A DNA stretch of 64,000 bases from Rathayibacter caricis DSM 15933 (GCF_003044275.1 NZ_PZPL01000001.1:248001-312000), one strand, 5' to 3'. Shown: positions 38,878 through 48,206, counted from the first letter of the stretch. Translations and numbers: made by a program. The notes: generated by a model not told the origin, from the sequence alone.

Positions 38878-41573
38878 GGTGCCGTCATCCGTCCGCCGGC
38901 GAGGATCGCACCCGCCCAGCGCGAGAGCGCCGCACGGTCGATCTTGGAGTTGTGCCGGATGTCCGTGGGCAGCGCCGGCACGACCAGCACGGCGGCGACG
39001 GGAGCGCCGACCGCGGCCCGGATGTCGGCCGCGAGCTCCGGATCGGCGAGGCGCGTTCTCGCGACGGCGTCCCTCCGCTCGATGACCGCGACGAGCTGCG
39101 CGGTGCCGCGCGGGCCGACGCCGACGATCGCGGCGCGGGCGACCGCGGCGACGCGCGCCTCGATCCGCTGCTCGGGGCCGACGGGAGTGACGACGCCCTC
39201 GGCGGTCACGACGACGTGCGGCAGTCGGCCCTCGACCCACAGCCGGCCGTCGGAGTCGACGCGCCCGACGTCGCCGGTGCGGTGCCAGCGCTCACCGGGC
39301 ACGGCGCCGATGCGCGCGGCCCGGTCGGTCAGCCAGAGCCGCTCGTAGTGGTCCTCGACGTGCCCGGCCGAGACCACGATCTCGCCGGTCGTGCCGACCA
39401 GCTCGTCGAAGGAGTCGGCGGCGCGGCCGTCGGCGTCGAGCGGAGCGATGCGCACGCGCACGCCCGCCGCGGGCACGCCCACGCAGACGCCGCCGCGGGG
39501 GTCGTCGTCGGTGGCGGCCTCGCGGATGCCCTCGAGCGACGCGTCGGTGAGGAGCAGCCCCTCGGTCATGCCGTAGGGGGTGCGCGCCGACGCGTTCGGC
39601 ATCAGCGCCTGCGCCTGCGCGAGCAGGCCCTCGGACACGGGCGCGCCGGCCGAGAGGAAGGTCCGCACCTCCGCGAGGACCCGACGGTCGTCGGAGGTGA
39701 GCTGCTCCGCGGTGGCGACCACGTTCGCGAGCGCCGCGGGCGAGAGGAACACGACGGTCGCCTCGACCTGCGCGGCGGCCGACGCGACCGCCGCGGCCGT
39801 CAGCGTGCGCGGTGCCGTGACCTCCATGTCGGGAGTGGCGGAGCGGGCGCCGAGCGCGGGGCCCAGCAGAGCGAACGGGGCGAACCCGGCGACGAGTCCG
39901 GTCCCGGGGCCGATGCCGTACTGGCGGGCCAGGGCGTCGCGGACGCCGGCGAGCTGGCGGTGCGTGTAGACGACGCCCTTCGCCGGCCCTGTCGAGCCCG
40001 AGGTGAACAGGATCGCGGCGACGTCGTCGGCCGCGGGCGCCTCGGCGAGCAGCTCGGGCTCGGCGGCGAGCTCGGCGCGGCCCAGCTCGATCAGCTGGCC
40101 GATCGAGGAGTCGACGCCGAGGGCCGCCGCGGACGCGCGCGGGAGCGTCTGCGTCGAGACGCGTCCGCCCGGCCAGCCGAGGGCGCGCGCGACGGTCAGT
40201 CCCGGGAGCGCGCCGACCACGAGATCCGGCCAGGCACCGCGGACGGCGCGGGTGAGGCCCTTCAGACCCAGCCCGGCGTCGGCGACGACCACGACGGCTC
40301 CGATGCGCAGGCACGCGTAGAGCAGCGCGGTGAGATCGGCACCCGGCGGCACCAGGAGCGAGACGCGGTCGCCCGGGCGCACGCCCGAGGCGCGGAGCCC
40401 CGCGGCCAGCTCGTGCACCCGGCGCGAGAGCAGTCGCCAGGAGACGCGGCGCGGGCCGTCCCCGCTCGGCGGGGCCATCTCGACGAGCGCGAGACCGTCG
40501 TCGTCAGCGTGCGTTTCGAGGTGGCGCCAGAGCGGCTCGATCGGCGCCGTCGGACGACGCACGTCCGGAGCGGCTCCCGTCTCGGAGAAGGCGTCGCCGA
40601 GCCAGGTCAGCACGGCCAGGGCGTAGTCGACGTCCTCGGCGACGAGGTGGCCGGCGCCCTCGAAGCGGTGCACCTGCGCGTGCGGCAGGCGGGTGACGAG
40701 GTCGTCGAGGTAGCGGTCCGAGAAGATCGGGTCGAGCGGGCCCCAGAGCATCAGCGCGGGGACGGCGAGACCGGAGACGCCGGCCGCGATGCGGGTCAGC
40801 TCGCCGTGGCTCGGGTGCGCGGCGTCCACCGGGATGTCGGCGACGAATCCGCCGACCCCGCCCCGTCGCTCCGCTCCTCGGTAGGGGGCGCGGTACCCCT
40901 CCTTCACGGCGGCGGGAAGTGCCGGATGCGCGATCGCGAGCGTGGTCTCGAGGAACGCCGGGGTGCCGACCGTGGAGGCGCCGAGGATCCCCGACGCGAG
41001 GGCCAGGCGCAGCGGCGCGGGGATCGGCTCGCCGTCGGGCTGGTGCACGGCGGTGTTGAGCAGCATCACGGCCGACAGCGCGTCGGGGTGGTCGACGGCC
41101 CAGCCGAGCGAGACGACTCCGCCCCAGTCGTGCCCGAGGGTGACGACGTCGTGGTCGAGGCCCAGCACGTCGGTGAGGTTCGAGAGCTCGCGGACGCGGT
41201 CGGCGAGGGTGTGCAGCGCGCCGGAGCGCTCCGAGAAGCCCATCTCGAGCTGGTCGACGGCGACGACGCGCCAGGCGGGCCCGCCGCTCCGTGCGGTCTC
41301 GAGGGTGGCGGCGGCGAGGCGGCGCCAGAGGTAGGACCAGGTCGGGTTGCCGTGCACGCAGAGGATCGTGCCGACGGGCTCGGTGCCGAGGGCGTCGAGC
41401 GTGTCGAGCAGGTGCCAGCGCCGGGTCGCGCCGTGCGCGTCCGGAGCGTCGACGAGCCGCGACCACGACGGGTCGAGCCCCTCCAGCCCGGGCGGCGGCA
41501 GCTGCGCCGGCGCGGTGGAGCCGAGCGCGGAGCGGATCCGCTCGGCCGGATGGGTGCCGGCGGTCGGGGTCAC
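38874..41573 (-). CDS. oleBC: OleBC fusion: beta-lactone decarboxylase and beta-lactone synthetase
   Basis: 899 residues from GTG 41573, which overlaps the oleA stop (GTGA). Residues about 1-335 are an alpha/beta hydrolase of the haloalkane dehalogenase type: HGNP (74-77), nucleophile Asp149 in GHDWGG and a late His309 in GAGHL. Residues about 345-899 are an AMP-forming enzyme: ILFTSGSTGPAKG (521-533), TPYGMTEG, HRTGDVG and the C-terminal Lys in NSKIDR. OleC activates the 2-alkyl-3-hydroxy acid to a beta-lactone, and OleB removes CO2 to leave the cis-olefin. Natural OleB-OleC fusions are known from actinobacteria such as Micrococcus. Confidence 0.9.
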   Translation of the reverse strand: MTPTAGTHPAERIRSALGSTAPAQLPPPGLEGLDPSWSRLVDAPDAHGATRRWHLLDTLDALGTEPVGTILCVHGNPTWSYLWRRLAAATLETARSGGPAWRVVAVDQLEMGFSERSGALHTLADRVRELSNLTDVLGLDHDVVTLGHDWGGVVSLGWAVDHPDALSAVMLLNTAVHQPDGEPIPAPLRLALASGILGASTVGTPAFLETTLAIAHPALPAAVKEGYRAPYRGAERRGGVGGFVADIPVDAAHPSHGELTRIAAGVSGLAVPALMLWGPLDPIFSDRYLDDLVTRLPHAQVHRFEGAGHLVAEDVDYALAVLTWLGDAFSETGAAPDVRRPTAPIEPLWRHLETHADDDGLALVEMAPPSGDGPRRVSWRLLSRRVHELAAGLRASGVRPGDRVSLLVPPGADLTALLYACLRIGAVVVVADAGLGLKGLTRAVRGAWPDLVVGALPGLTVARALGWPGGRVSTQTLPRASAAALGVDSSIGQLIELGRAELAAEPELLAEAPAADDVAAILFTSGSTGPAKGVVYTHRQLAGVRDALARQYGIGPGTGLVAGFAPFALLGPALGARSATPDMEVTAPRTLTAAAVASAAAQVEATVVFLSPAALANVVATAEQLTSDDRRVLAEVRTFLSAGAPVSEGLLAQAQALMPNASARTPYGMTEGLLLTDASLEGIREAATDDDPRGGVCVGVPAAGVRVRIAPLDADGRAADSFDELVGTTGEIVVSAGHVEDHYERLWLTDRAARIGAVPGERWHRTGDVGRVDSDGRLWVEGRLPHVVVTAEGVVTPVGPEQRIEARVAAVARAAIVGVGPRGTAQLVAVIERRDAVARTRLADPELAADIRAAVGAPVAAVLVVPALPTDIRHNSKIDRAALSRWAGAILAGGRMTAP

Positions 41574-42592
41574 CAGGCGATCTCGAGCATCGCGGTGTTG
41601 ATGCCCGAGCCCACGCCCATCAGCAGCACGCGGTGGCCGGGCTGCAGGGTCTTCGATTCCTGCGCGAGGGTGATCGGGATGGAGGCGGGGCCGACGTTGC
41701 CGAGCGTCGCGTACGTCGTGGGGACGCGATCGCGGTCCAGGCCCACGGCCTTCACCAGCGCGCTCGTGTGCACCTCGGACACCTGATGCATGATGTAGCG
41801 GTCCATGCCGCTCCACTTCCAGTCGCGCTTCGCCTCCTTCCAGGCGGAGACGACGAGCTCCATGCCGCCCTTGAGCAGGGCCTTCGCGTCGGTGAACATG
41901 CCGTCGACGCTGCCGACGCAGAGCTCGTTGAACTGGGTCGCGGCGCGGGTGATGCCGCCGAGGAGGCGGTGCCCCTTGGGGTGCGCGTCGGCGGGGCCGA
42001 GGATGGCGGCCGCCGCGCCCGACCCGAGGGTGAGGCTGGCGAACTCGCTCATGAAGTCCTTGCGCGAGACGCCGTCGCGGCTCAAGCGCTCGATGGTGTT
42101 GACCTGGATCTCGTCGGCGTCCTCGCCGTCGATGATCATCGCGTAGCGGATCTGGCCGGAGTCGATCAGCTGCGCCGCGAGCGTCATGCCGCTGACGAAG
42201 CCCAGGCAGGCGTTGGCGATGTCGAAGTTGATCGCCGACGACGGCAGGCCGAGGCCGTGGTGCAGGCGCACGGCGACGGAGGGCTCGAGGTGCTTGCGGG
42301 TGACGGAGGTGTTGATGATGAGGCCGATCTGGTCCGGCCGCACCCCCGCCTCCTCGAGCGCGCGACGGCCGGCGTCGATCGCCGCGGCGTCGAAGGTCTG
42401 ACCGGCGCCCCAGTTGCGGCGCTCGTGCACTCCGGCGACCCGCTGGAGGAGGCCGGTGGGCAGCCGCAGCCGCTTCAGGGCCGGCGCCAGGCGCGCGTCG
42501 ATCTCCTCGGAGGTCGTGACGTTCGGAGCGATCGTGGTCGCGACGGACAGCAACGCGACGTTGCGGTGCGTGGTCGTTGCGTTTCCGTCCAA
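41570..42592 (-). CDS. oleA: OleA, thiolase-like acyl-CoA condensing enzyme
   Basis: 340 residues from TTG 42592, seven bases after AGGGAG; an in-frame GTG at 42655 lies upstream of a good -10 box and is rejected. Catalytic residues: Cys129 in NACLGF, His269 in IMHQV, Asn299 in GNVGPAS, plus Glu103 in HLEPS, the OleA-specific base for the second acyl chain. It joins two long acyl-CoA molecules head to head (non-decarboxylating Claisen condensation) to a 2-alkyl-3-ketoacid. FabH is related but lacks this Glu. Confidence 0.9.
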   Translation of the reverse strand: MDGNATTTHRNVALLSVATTIAPNVTTSEEIDARLAPALKRLRLPTGLLQRVAGVHERRNWGAGQTFDAAAIDAGRRALEEAGVRPDQIGLIINTSVTRKHLEPSVAVRLHHGLGLPSSAINFDIANACLGFVSGMTLAAQLIDSGQIRYAMIIDGEDADEIQVNTIERLSRDGVSRKDFMSEFASLTLGSGAAAAILGPADAHPKGHRLLGGITRAATQFNELCVGSVDGMFTDAKALLKGGMELVVSAWKEAKRDWKWSGMDRYIMHQVSEVHTSALVKAVGLDRDRVPTTYATLGNVGPASIPITLAQESKTLQPGHRVLLMGVGSGINTAMLEIAW

Positions 42593-42636
42593 CGGAACTC
42601 CCTGTCGAGTTGTCGATCGTGGCAGGTGCCGCGATG

Positions 42637-42663
42637 ATTTTACGCTTTCGTTCACTCCGTGAA
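42637..42663 (-). promoter_or_regulatory. oleA promoter and palindromic operator
   Basis: On the minus strand TAAAAT (42637-42642) is a near-ideal -10 box, 44 bases before the TTG start. Upstream, TTCAC and GTGAA (42651-42663) form a perfect inverted repeat with a three-base centre where the -35 region should be. A repressor or activator sensing acyl-CoA would be a plausible binder, though none is encoded next to it. Confidence 0.55.
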
Positions 42664-42784
42664 TCCTGGACGGCGGCTGGGTGCGACGGGAACCCCCTCC
42701 GACCGACCTCTCCCCCGTCCCCGCGCGGATCGCGGCCGACGGTCACACCGGGAGGCCGCTGTCAACCTCCCCGGACGCGACGGC

Positions 42785-44431
42785 TCAGGTGCCCATCGCC
42801 CACGGCTCGCGGTCGCCCCGCAGCCGTGCGGCGAGCGCCATCGCCTGCTCGTCGGTCAGCGTGGCGACGTAGTCGACGATGCCGCGGGCGCGGCCCAGCC
42901 GCTGCAGCGACTCCGGATCCACGCGCGGCCTCCCGCGCTCCCCCGCGGGCAGCCACTCGGGCCGGTCGGCGCGCAGGCGGAAGTACCCGTCGGTGGCGAG
43001 CTCGATGAGGTCGAGCAGCTTCTGCGGCGCGCGCGAGCCGTCGCGCGGGTCGTCGAGCCAGTCGTCGAGGTGGGTGACGAGCGTCTCGAGCACGCGGGAC
43101 TGACCGCGCTGGTAGGTCGCGAAGTCGGGGCGGTCGATGACGAAGCGGGTGTGCACGAACTTCAGCACGGCCACGTCGTGCCAGGCGTCCGGGAGCAGCG
43201 ACACGTGCCCCGATCGGACGTTCGGCTCGGCGAGCACCAGCACCGAGCGCTGCAGTCGGCCGATCCAGGACGACACGAACGCCTCGATCGCCCGCTCCGT
43301 GCGGGTGGAGCCGTCGAACGGCACCGCGAGCAGTCCCTCGACGAGCTCGGTCGACACCCGCTCGACGGAGGAGCGGAAGTGCTCGTCGCTGGCGATCCAC
43401 GGGTCGCGGGCGACGAGCCGGCGCCGCAGCATCTCGAGCGAGTGCCCGGGCGCGCGGGCCCAGAGCTCGCCCGCGTCGAGGGCGGCGAGCGCGTTCTGCT
43501 CGCGGAGGAACGCGCGGAACTCGACGGCGACCGCGGCCTGCTGGAGCACTCCGGCCCGGTAGAAGTCGTCGAGGTCGTGCAGGGAGTAGGCGATGTCGTC
43601 GGCGACGTCCATCACCGAGCACTCGAGCGTCTGCTGCCACGGGGCGATGGCCTCGAAGACGCCCCGCGCATCGAGCAGGTCGTCGAGATCGAGGGTGTAC
43701 GCCGAGAACTTGGGCGGCGCGGTCTCCCACCGGCTCGCGGTCGAGCCGCGCGGCAGCTCGGTGGGGTCGGCCGACTCGATGCCCGGCCGGCAGACGGTCC
43801 TGCCCCAGGGGTACTTCAGGACCGCGGCGCGGGAGGCGGCGGTCAGATTGAGCCCGGCCTCGACGGTCTCGCAGACGTCGAGCTCCGACAGGATCCGGAA
43901 GGACTGCGCGTTGCCCTCGAAGCCCTCCTCGAGCCCGAGCCGCTCGCGCGCGAGGCGGTCGAGCGCCTGCTCGCCGAGGTGGCCGAACGGAGGGTGCCCC
44001 AGATCGTGCGCGCTCGCCGCGGCCTGCACGACCACCGGGTCGCAGCCGCCGAGCCGCTCGACGAGGTCGCGCTGGCCCGGGTCGGTGGTGGTGAGCTGCA
44101 TGGCGATCGCCCGGGCGACGGCGGTGACCTTGATGGAGTGGGTCAGCCGGTTGTGCACGACCTGCCCGACCCCCGAGGGCGAGATGACCTGGGTGACGGC
44201 GGAGAGCCGCGCGAAATAGGGCGAGAAGCGGATCCGCTCGAGGTCCACCCGGTACTCGGGGAAGTCCTCGCCCGTGGCGAAGCGGTCGACGGGCTCGGGG
44301 ATGCGGCGGTCGGTGCGGCGATCGCGGTGGTGCCGGTCGCGGCCGCTCTGCTCGCCGGTGCCGCTCTGCTCGACGCTGCCGCCCCGCTCGACGGTGCCGC
44401 TGTTCTCGACGGTGCTCTGCTGGGCCTCCAT
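42785..44431 (-). CDS. dgt: dGTPase-like HD-domain triphosphohydrolase
   Basis: 548 residues from ATG 44431, ten bases after the DUF2809 stop. The first 45 residues are Ser/Gly/Glu-rich and disordered. HD residues follow: RLTHS (His98), AHDLGHPPFGHLGE (His142, Asp143) and later DVADDIAYSLHD. It hydrolyses dGTP (or dNTPs) to deoxynucleoside and triphosphate. An ATG at 44464 is preceded by GGAGG and would add 11 residues while overlapping DUF2809 by 23 bases; that start cannot be excluded. Confidence 0.88.
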   Translation of the reverse strand: MEAQQSTVENSGTVERGGSVEQSGTGEQSGRDRHHRDRRTDRRIPEPVDRFATGEDFPEYRVDLERIRFSPYFARLSAVTQVISPSGVGQVVHNRLTHSIKVTAVARAIAMQLTTTDPGQRDLVERLGGCDPVVVQAAASAHDLGHPPFGHLGEQALDRLARERLGLEEGFEGNAQSFRILSELDVCETVEAGLNLTAASRAAVLKYPWGRTVCRPGIESADPTELPRGSTASRWETAPPKFSAYTLDLDDLLDARGVFEAIAPWQQTLECSVMDVADDIAYSLHDLDDFYRAGVLQQAAVAVEFRAFLREQNALAALDAGELWARAPGHSLEMLRRRLVARDPWIASDEHFRSSVERVSTELVEGLLAVPFDGSTRTERAIEAFVSSWIGRLQRSVLVLAEPNVRSGHVSLLPDAWHDVAVLKFVHTRFVIDRPDFATYQRGQSRVLETLVTHLDDWLDDPRDGSRAPQKLLDLIELATDGYFRLRADRPEWLPAGERGRPRVDPESLQRLGRARGIVDYVATLTDEQAMALAARLRGDREPWAMGT

Positions 44432-44441
44432 CCCGCTCACC

Positions 44442-44837
44442 CTAGACGAGGGTCGGGTCGACATCGGGACGCCTCCGGGGGCCGAGCGCCGTGAAGACCG
44501 CCGCCGCGAGCACCGCGCCGAGCACGTAGGCGACGAGGTCGAGCCACGCGAAGGTCGTGCCGAGGACCAGGCGCAGAGGCGGCCACTGCTCGACGAGCCG
44601 CGCGGCGACTCCGATCGCCTGCAGCTGCTCCATCGCGATCGACCAGGCGAGCGCGATGCCCGCGGCGGGCACGCCCGCGAGTCGCGGGAGGCACGCCGCC
44701 ACCAGGAGCGCGACCAGGACGACGTAGAGGACGCCGCCCGCCAGATCGGCCGGCAGCCCGACGAGGAGGAAGCGGAGGGCGAGGCCGAGCGCCAGGGCCG
44801 CCACGGCGGCGAGCAGGTACGGCACCCGCGCCCTCAC
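44442..44837 (-). CDS. DUF2809 family membrane protein
   Basis: 131 residues with four membrane helices. The family is recognised from its layout and the late motif FAWLDLVAYVLGAVL, with SIAMEQLQAI in the third helix. Its function is unknown. The GTG start overlaps the end of the frameshifted gene upstream (GTGA), so the two were translationally coupled. dgt follows. Confidence 0.75.
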   Translation of the reverse strand: MRARVPYLLAAVAALALGLALRFLLVGLPADLAGGVLYVVLVALLVAACLPRLAGVPAAGIALAWSIAMEQLQAIGVAARLVEQWPPLRLVLGTTFAWLDLVAYVLGAVLAAAVFTALGPRRRPDVDPTLV

Positions 44838-45441
44838 CGGCCGCCCCGGGGCCGAGCCGCGAGCAGCCGGTCATGGGCGCGGAGGAAGGAGCGGTCGTCG
44901 GCGACGTTCCAGCCGAGCGGACCGGGCGAGGCGACGACGAGGGGCACGAGCACGGTGCGCCGGCGACGGCGGCCCGGGGCGAGCACTCCCAGGGCGAGGG
45001 CGCGCACCCGCCGGGCGCCGAGGGCGACCGTCGCGACCTGCACCGAGACCACGTCCTCCCAGAGCGCGATGCGGAGCGAGTCGGAGCGCTCGGCGGCGAG
45101 CGCCGGCCCGTCGGAGCCCAGCACGACGACCGAGACCGGGTCGGGGCGCCGCGCGGCGGCGGGGCGGCGGCCCGGTGCAGCGAGCGCTCGAGCTCGCGGG
45201 CGCCGAGGATCGTGAAGCCCTCGCCCACGTCGGCCAGCTCGGCGAGCCGGCGCTGGCGGGCGGGAGCGGCGTGGTGGATCCGTGCCCGGACGCTCTCGCG
45301 CACGCGCAGCAGCTCGCCGGGCGAGGTGAGCAGCCCGGTGGGCTCGAACCGCGTGCGCGGCGGGAGCGGCGCGGCCCGCACGGGACCCCGGGTCGACTCC
45401 CGGGTCGGAGCGCCCCACGGCGGCGGTGCACCTGCGTCCAC
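44834..45441 (-). pseudogene. Frameshifted gene of unknown function
   Basis: Two reading frames make one plausible protein. Residues from the start at 45441 through RRLAELADVGEGFTILGARE (to about 45180) look real in one frame. From about 45145 to the stop at 44834 the gene-like sequence is in another (DPVSVVVLGSDGPALAAERS, VSVQVATVALG, PLGWNVADDRSFLRAHDRL). The switch lies in a run of GGC/GCC near 45145-45180, a place prone to indels and to sequencing errors. Its end still overlaps DUF2809 by GTGA, as in an intact operon. The product is not recognised. Confidence 0.65.
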
Positions 45442-45518
45442 GTCCCCTCCTCCGGTTGCGCTGTCCCTCCCGATTCTCCCCCGCCGTCCCGCGTCTTGCC
45501 CGGGAGCCCGCTCCGACC

Positions 45519-45545
45519 TACGATGGGAGTACCCCCCTGGGGTAT
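45519..45545 (+). promoter_or_regulatory. Copper promoter with CsoR-type operator
   Basis: TACGAT (45519-45524) is a likely -10 box. Immediately downstream TACCCC (45530-45535) and GGGGTA (45539-45544) form an inverted repeat around three bases, the form bound by copper-sensing CsoR repressors. It overlaps the transcription start, so binding would block the copZ-copA operon until copper is present. Confidence 0.7.
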
Positions 45546-45592
45546 CCCATCACCACGGCGCCGACCCCGCCGTCACCACGAGGAGCACCGGC

Positions 45593-45958
45593 ATGACCAC
45601 TCGACTCGACCTCGGCCTGACCGCGAAGACGACCGCGGAGGCGCCGTCCGGCGGCTCCTGCGGCTGCGGCGCGACCGGCGGCTGCGCCTGCGGCGGCCAC
45701 GGCGGATCGCACGGCGCCTCGACCTCGATGGCCGCCCCCTCCGTGCAGACCTTCGGCGTCGCCGGCATGACCTGCGAGCACTGCGTCCGCAGCGTCACGG
45801 AGGAGCTCGCCGCGTACCCCGAGGTCACCGGCGTCGACGTCTCGCTCTCCCCCGAGGGCGTCTCGTCCGTCACCGTCGGCTCGCTCCGCCCGCTCGGCCG
45901 CGAGGAGATCGCGGCCGCCGTCGCGGACGCCGGCTACCGCCTCGCACCCCTCTCCTGA
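45593..45958 (+). CDS. copZ: CopZ-like copper chaperone with Cys/Gly/His-rich extension
   Basis: 121 residues from ATG 45593 with AGGAG upstream. The C-terminal half is a heavy-metal-associated domain with GMTCEHC (Cys61, Cys64). Residues 20-42 contain four Cys and two His in a Gly-rich stretch (SCGCGATGGCACGGHGGSHG), absent from ordinary CopZ and able to bind extra Cu(I). The protein should hand Cu(I) to the CopA encoded one base downstream. An internal ATG (residue 46) could give the short classical form. Confidence 0.85.
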   Translation: MTTRLDLGLTAKTTAEAPSGGSCGCGATGGCACGGHGGSHGASTSMAAPSVQTFGVAGMTCEHCVRSVTEELAAYPEVTGVDVSLSPEGVSSVTVGSLRPLGREEIAAAVADAGYRLAPLS

Positions 45959-45959
45959 C

Positions 45960-48206
45960 GTGCCCTCGCCCGACGCGCCCGGATCGTCCGGCACGACCGC
46001 TCCCGCCGCGCTCGAGCTCGCGATCGGCGGCATGACCTGCGCGTCGTGCGTCGCCCGGGTCGAGAAGCGCCTCGTCGCACTGCCCGGAGTCACGGCCACC
46101 GTGAACCTCGCGCTCGAGCGCGCCACGGTCGTGCTGCCCGAGGGCACGACGGCCGCCGACGCGATCGCCGCGGTGGAGGCGGCGGGCTACACGGCCACGG
46201 TGCCCGCCCGAGAGAGCGCCGAGCCGGCCGCCTCCGACCCCGCCGACCTCGAGCGCCGCACTCTCCTCACCCGCCTGGGCGTCTCGACCCTGCTCGCCGC
46301 GCCCGTCGTCCTGCTGTCGATGATCCCTCCGCTGCAGTTCGCGAACTGGCAGTGGCTGTGCCTGGCGCTCGCGGCCCCGGTGGCCGTCTGGGGCGCCTGG
46401 CCGTTCCACCGGAACGCGGTGAAGGCGCTGCGGCACGGCTCCACGACGATGGACACGCTGATCAGCCTCGGCGTGCTCGCCGCGTTCGGCTGGTCGCTGT
46501 ACGCCCTCTTCCTCGGCGACGCGGGTCGAGCCGGGATGAGCATGCCGTTCGAGCTGCTCGGCTCGCGCTCGGGCCACGACGAGATCTATCTCGAGGTCGC
46601 GGCGGCGGTGCCGGTCTTCGTCCTCGCGGGCCGCTCCCTCGAGGCCCGCTCGAAGCGCGACGCCGGAGCGGCGCTGCGCGCCCTGCTCGACCTCGGCGCG
46701 AAGGACGCGGTGCGCCTGGCCGCGGACGGCTCCGAGGAGCGGGTCGCCGCGGCGTCGCTCGCGGTCGGCGACAGGATCCGCGTCCGCCCCGGCGAGGTCG
46801 TGGCCGCCGACGGCAGCGTGCTCGAGGGGTCGAGCGCGATCGACGCGAGCATGCTCACGGGCGAGAGCGTGCCGGTCGAGGTGGGCCCGGGCTCCGCCGT
46901 CGCGGGCGGCGTGCTCAACGCCCACGGCGTGCTGACCGTGCGGGTCGACCGCGTCGGCTCCGACACCGTCCTCGCCCGGATGGGCCGCCTCGTCTCGGAG
47001 GCGCAGGCCGGCAAGGCGCGGGTGCAACGGCTCGCCGACCGCGTCTCCTCGGTCTTCGTGCCCGTCGTCGTCGTACTGGCGCTCGCCACCCTCGTCGGCT
47101 GGCTGCTCACCGGCGCCGACCTCGCGGCGGCCGTCTCGCCCGCCGTCGCCGTGCTGGTCGTCGCCTGCCCGTGCGCGCTGGGCCTCGCCACTCCGACCGC
47201 GGTGCTCGTCGGCACCGGCCGCGGCGCGCAGCTGGGCATCCTGATCCGCGGACCCGAGGTCCTCGAGGCCGGCCGCCGGATCGACACGGTCGTGTTCGAC
47301 AAGACCGGCACCCTGACCACCGGCGCCTTCGAGGTCGTCGAGTCCAGCGGCGACGAAGCGCTGCGGATGCTCGCCGCCGTCGAGCGCGGCTCGGAGCACC
47401 CGCTCGCGGCGGCACTGGTCCGGGGCGCCGAGCAGCGCGGCCTGAGCGTGCCCGAGGCGAGCGGGTTCCGCGCCAGCGCCGGCTTCGGCGTCCGCGCCCG
47501 CGTCGAGGGCCGACTCGTGGTCGCCGGCCGCCTCCGCTGGCTCGAGGAGCAGTGGGGCTTCGCTGCCGGAGCGCTCGCCGAGCAGGCCGAGCGGGCCGGA
47601 GGCAGCGGAGGGACCGTGGTCGGCGTGGGCTGGGAGGGCGAGCTCCGCGGTCTGGCGGTGCTGCGCGACGAGCCGCGCCCCGAGGCCGCCCGCGCCGTGG
47701 CGTCGCTCCGCTCCCGCGGGCTCCGCGTGCTGCTGCTCACCGGCGACAACCCCCGCGCGGCCGCAGCGGCCGCCGCGGCCGTCGGCATCGACGAGGTGAT
47801 CGCCGAGGTGCTCCCGGAGGAGAAGCTCGCGGTCGTGGAGCGCCTGCGCTCCGAGGGCCGCAGCGTCGCGCTCGTGGGCGACGGAGTGAACGACGCGGCG
47901 GCCCTCGCCGCGGCCGATCTGGGCATCGCGATGGGCGCCGGCACCGACGCCGCGATCGAGGCGAGCGACATCACGCTCGTCGGCGACGACCTCGCCCGGG
48001 TGCCCGACGCGCTCCGGCTGGGCAGGAGGACCCTCGGGATCATCCGCGGCAACCTCTTCTGGGCCTTCGCGTACAACGTCGCGGCGATCCCGCTCGCGAT
48101 GGCCGGACTGCTCGGCCCGCTCGTCGCGGGCGCGGCGATGGCGTTCTCGAGCGTGTTCGTGGTGCTCAACAGCCTGCGCCTGCGCGGCTTCCGAGCGCAG
48201 GGCTGA
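45960..48206 (+). CDS. copA: Copper-exporting P1B-type ATPase
   Basis: 748 residues from GTG 45960. One N-terminal metal-binding domain (GMTCASC, Cys27 and Cys30), eight membrane helices, the transport motif CPC (403-405), phosphorylation site Asp447 in DKTGT, the SEHPL motif and GDGVNDAAAL. It pumps Cu(I) out of the cytoplasm. It is co-transcribed with copZ under the CsoR-like operator. Confidence 0.95.
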   Translation: MPSPDAPGSSGTTAPAALELAIGGMTCASCVARVEKRLVALPGVTATVNLALERATVVLPEGTTAADAIAAVEAAGYTATVPARESAEPAASDPADLERRTLLTRLGVSTLLAAPVVLLSMIPPLQFANWQWLCLALAAPVAVWGAWPFHRNAVKALRHGSTTMDTLISLGVLAAFGWSLYALFLGDAGRAGMSMPFELLGSRSGHDEIYLEVAAAVPVFVLAGRSLEARSKRDAGAALRALLDLGAKDAVRLAADGSEERVAAASLAVGDRIRVRPGEVVAADGSVLEGSSAIDASMLTGESVPVEVGPGSAVAGGVLNAHGVLTVRVDRVGSDTVLARMGRLVSEAQAGKARVQRLADRVSSVFVPVVVVLALATLVGWLLTGADLAAAVSPAVAVLVVACPCALGLATPTAVLVGTGRGAQLGILIRGPEVLEAGRRIDTVVFDKTGTLTTGAFEVVESSGDEALRMLAAVERGSEHPLAAALVRGAEQRGLSVPEASGFRASAGFGVRARVEGRLVVAGRLRWLEEQWGFAAGALAEQAERAGGSGGTVVGVGWEGELRGLAVLRDEPRPEAARAVASLRSRGLRVLLLTGDNPRAAAAAAAAVGIDEVIAEVLPEEKLAVVERLRSEGRSVALVGDGVNDAAALAAADLGIAMGAGTDAAIEASDITLVGDDLARVPDALRLGRRTLGIIRGNLFWAFAYNVAAIPLAMAGLLGPLVAGAAMAFSSVFVVLNSLRLRGFRAQG

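Noticed and set aside
42593..42655. GTG 42655 as start of oleA
   Set aside because: It lies upstream of the TAAAAT -10 box; TTG 42592 has a proper ribosome binding site and gives the usual length.
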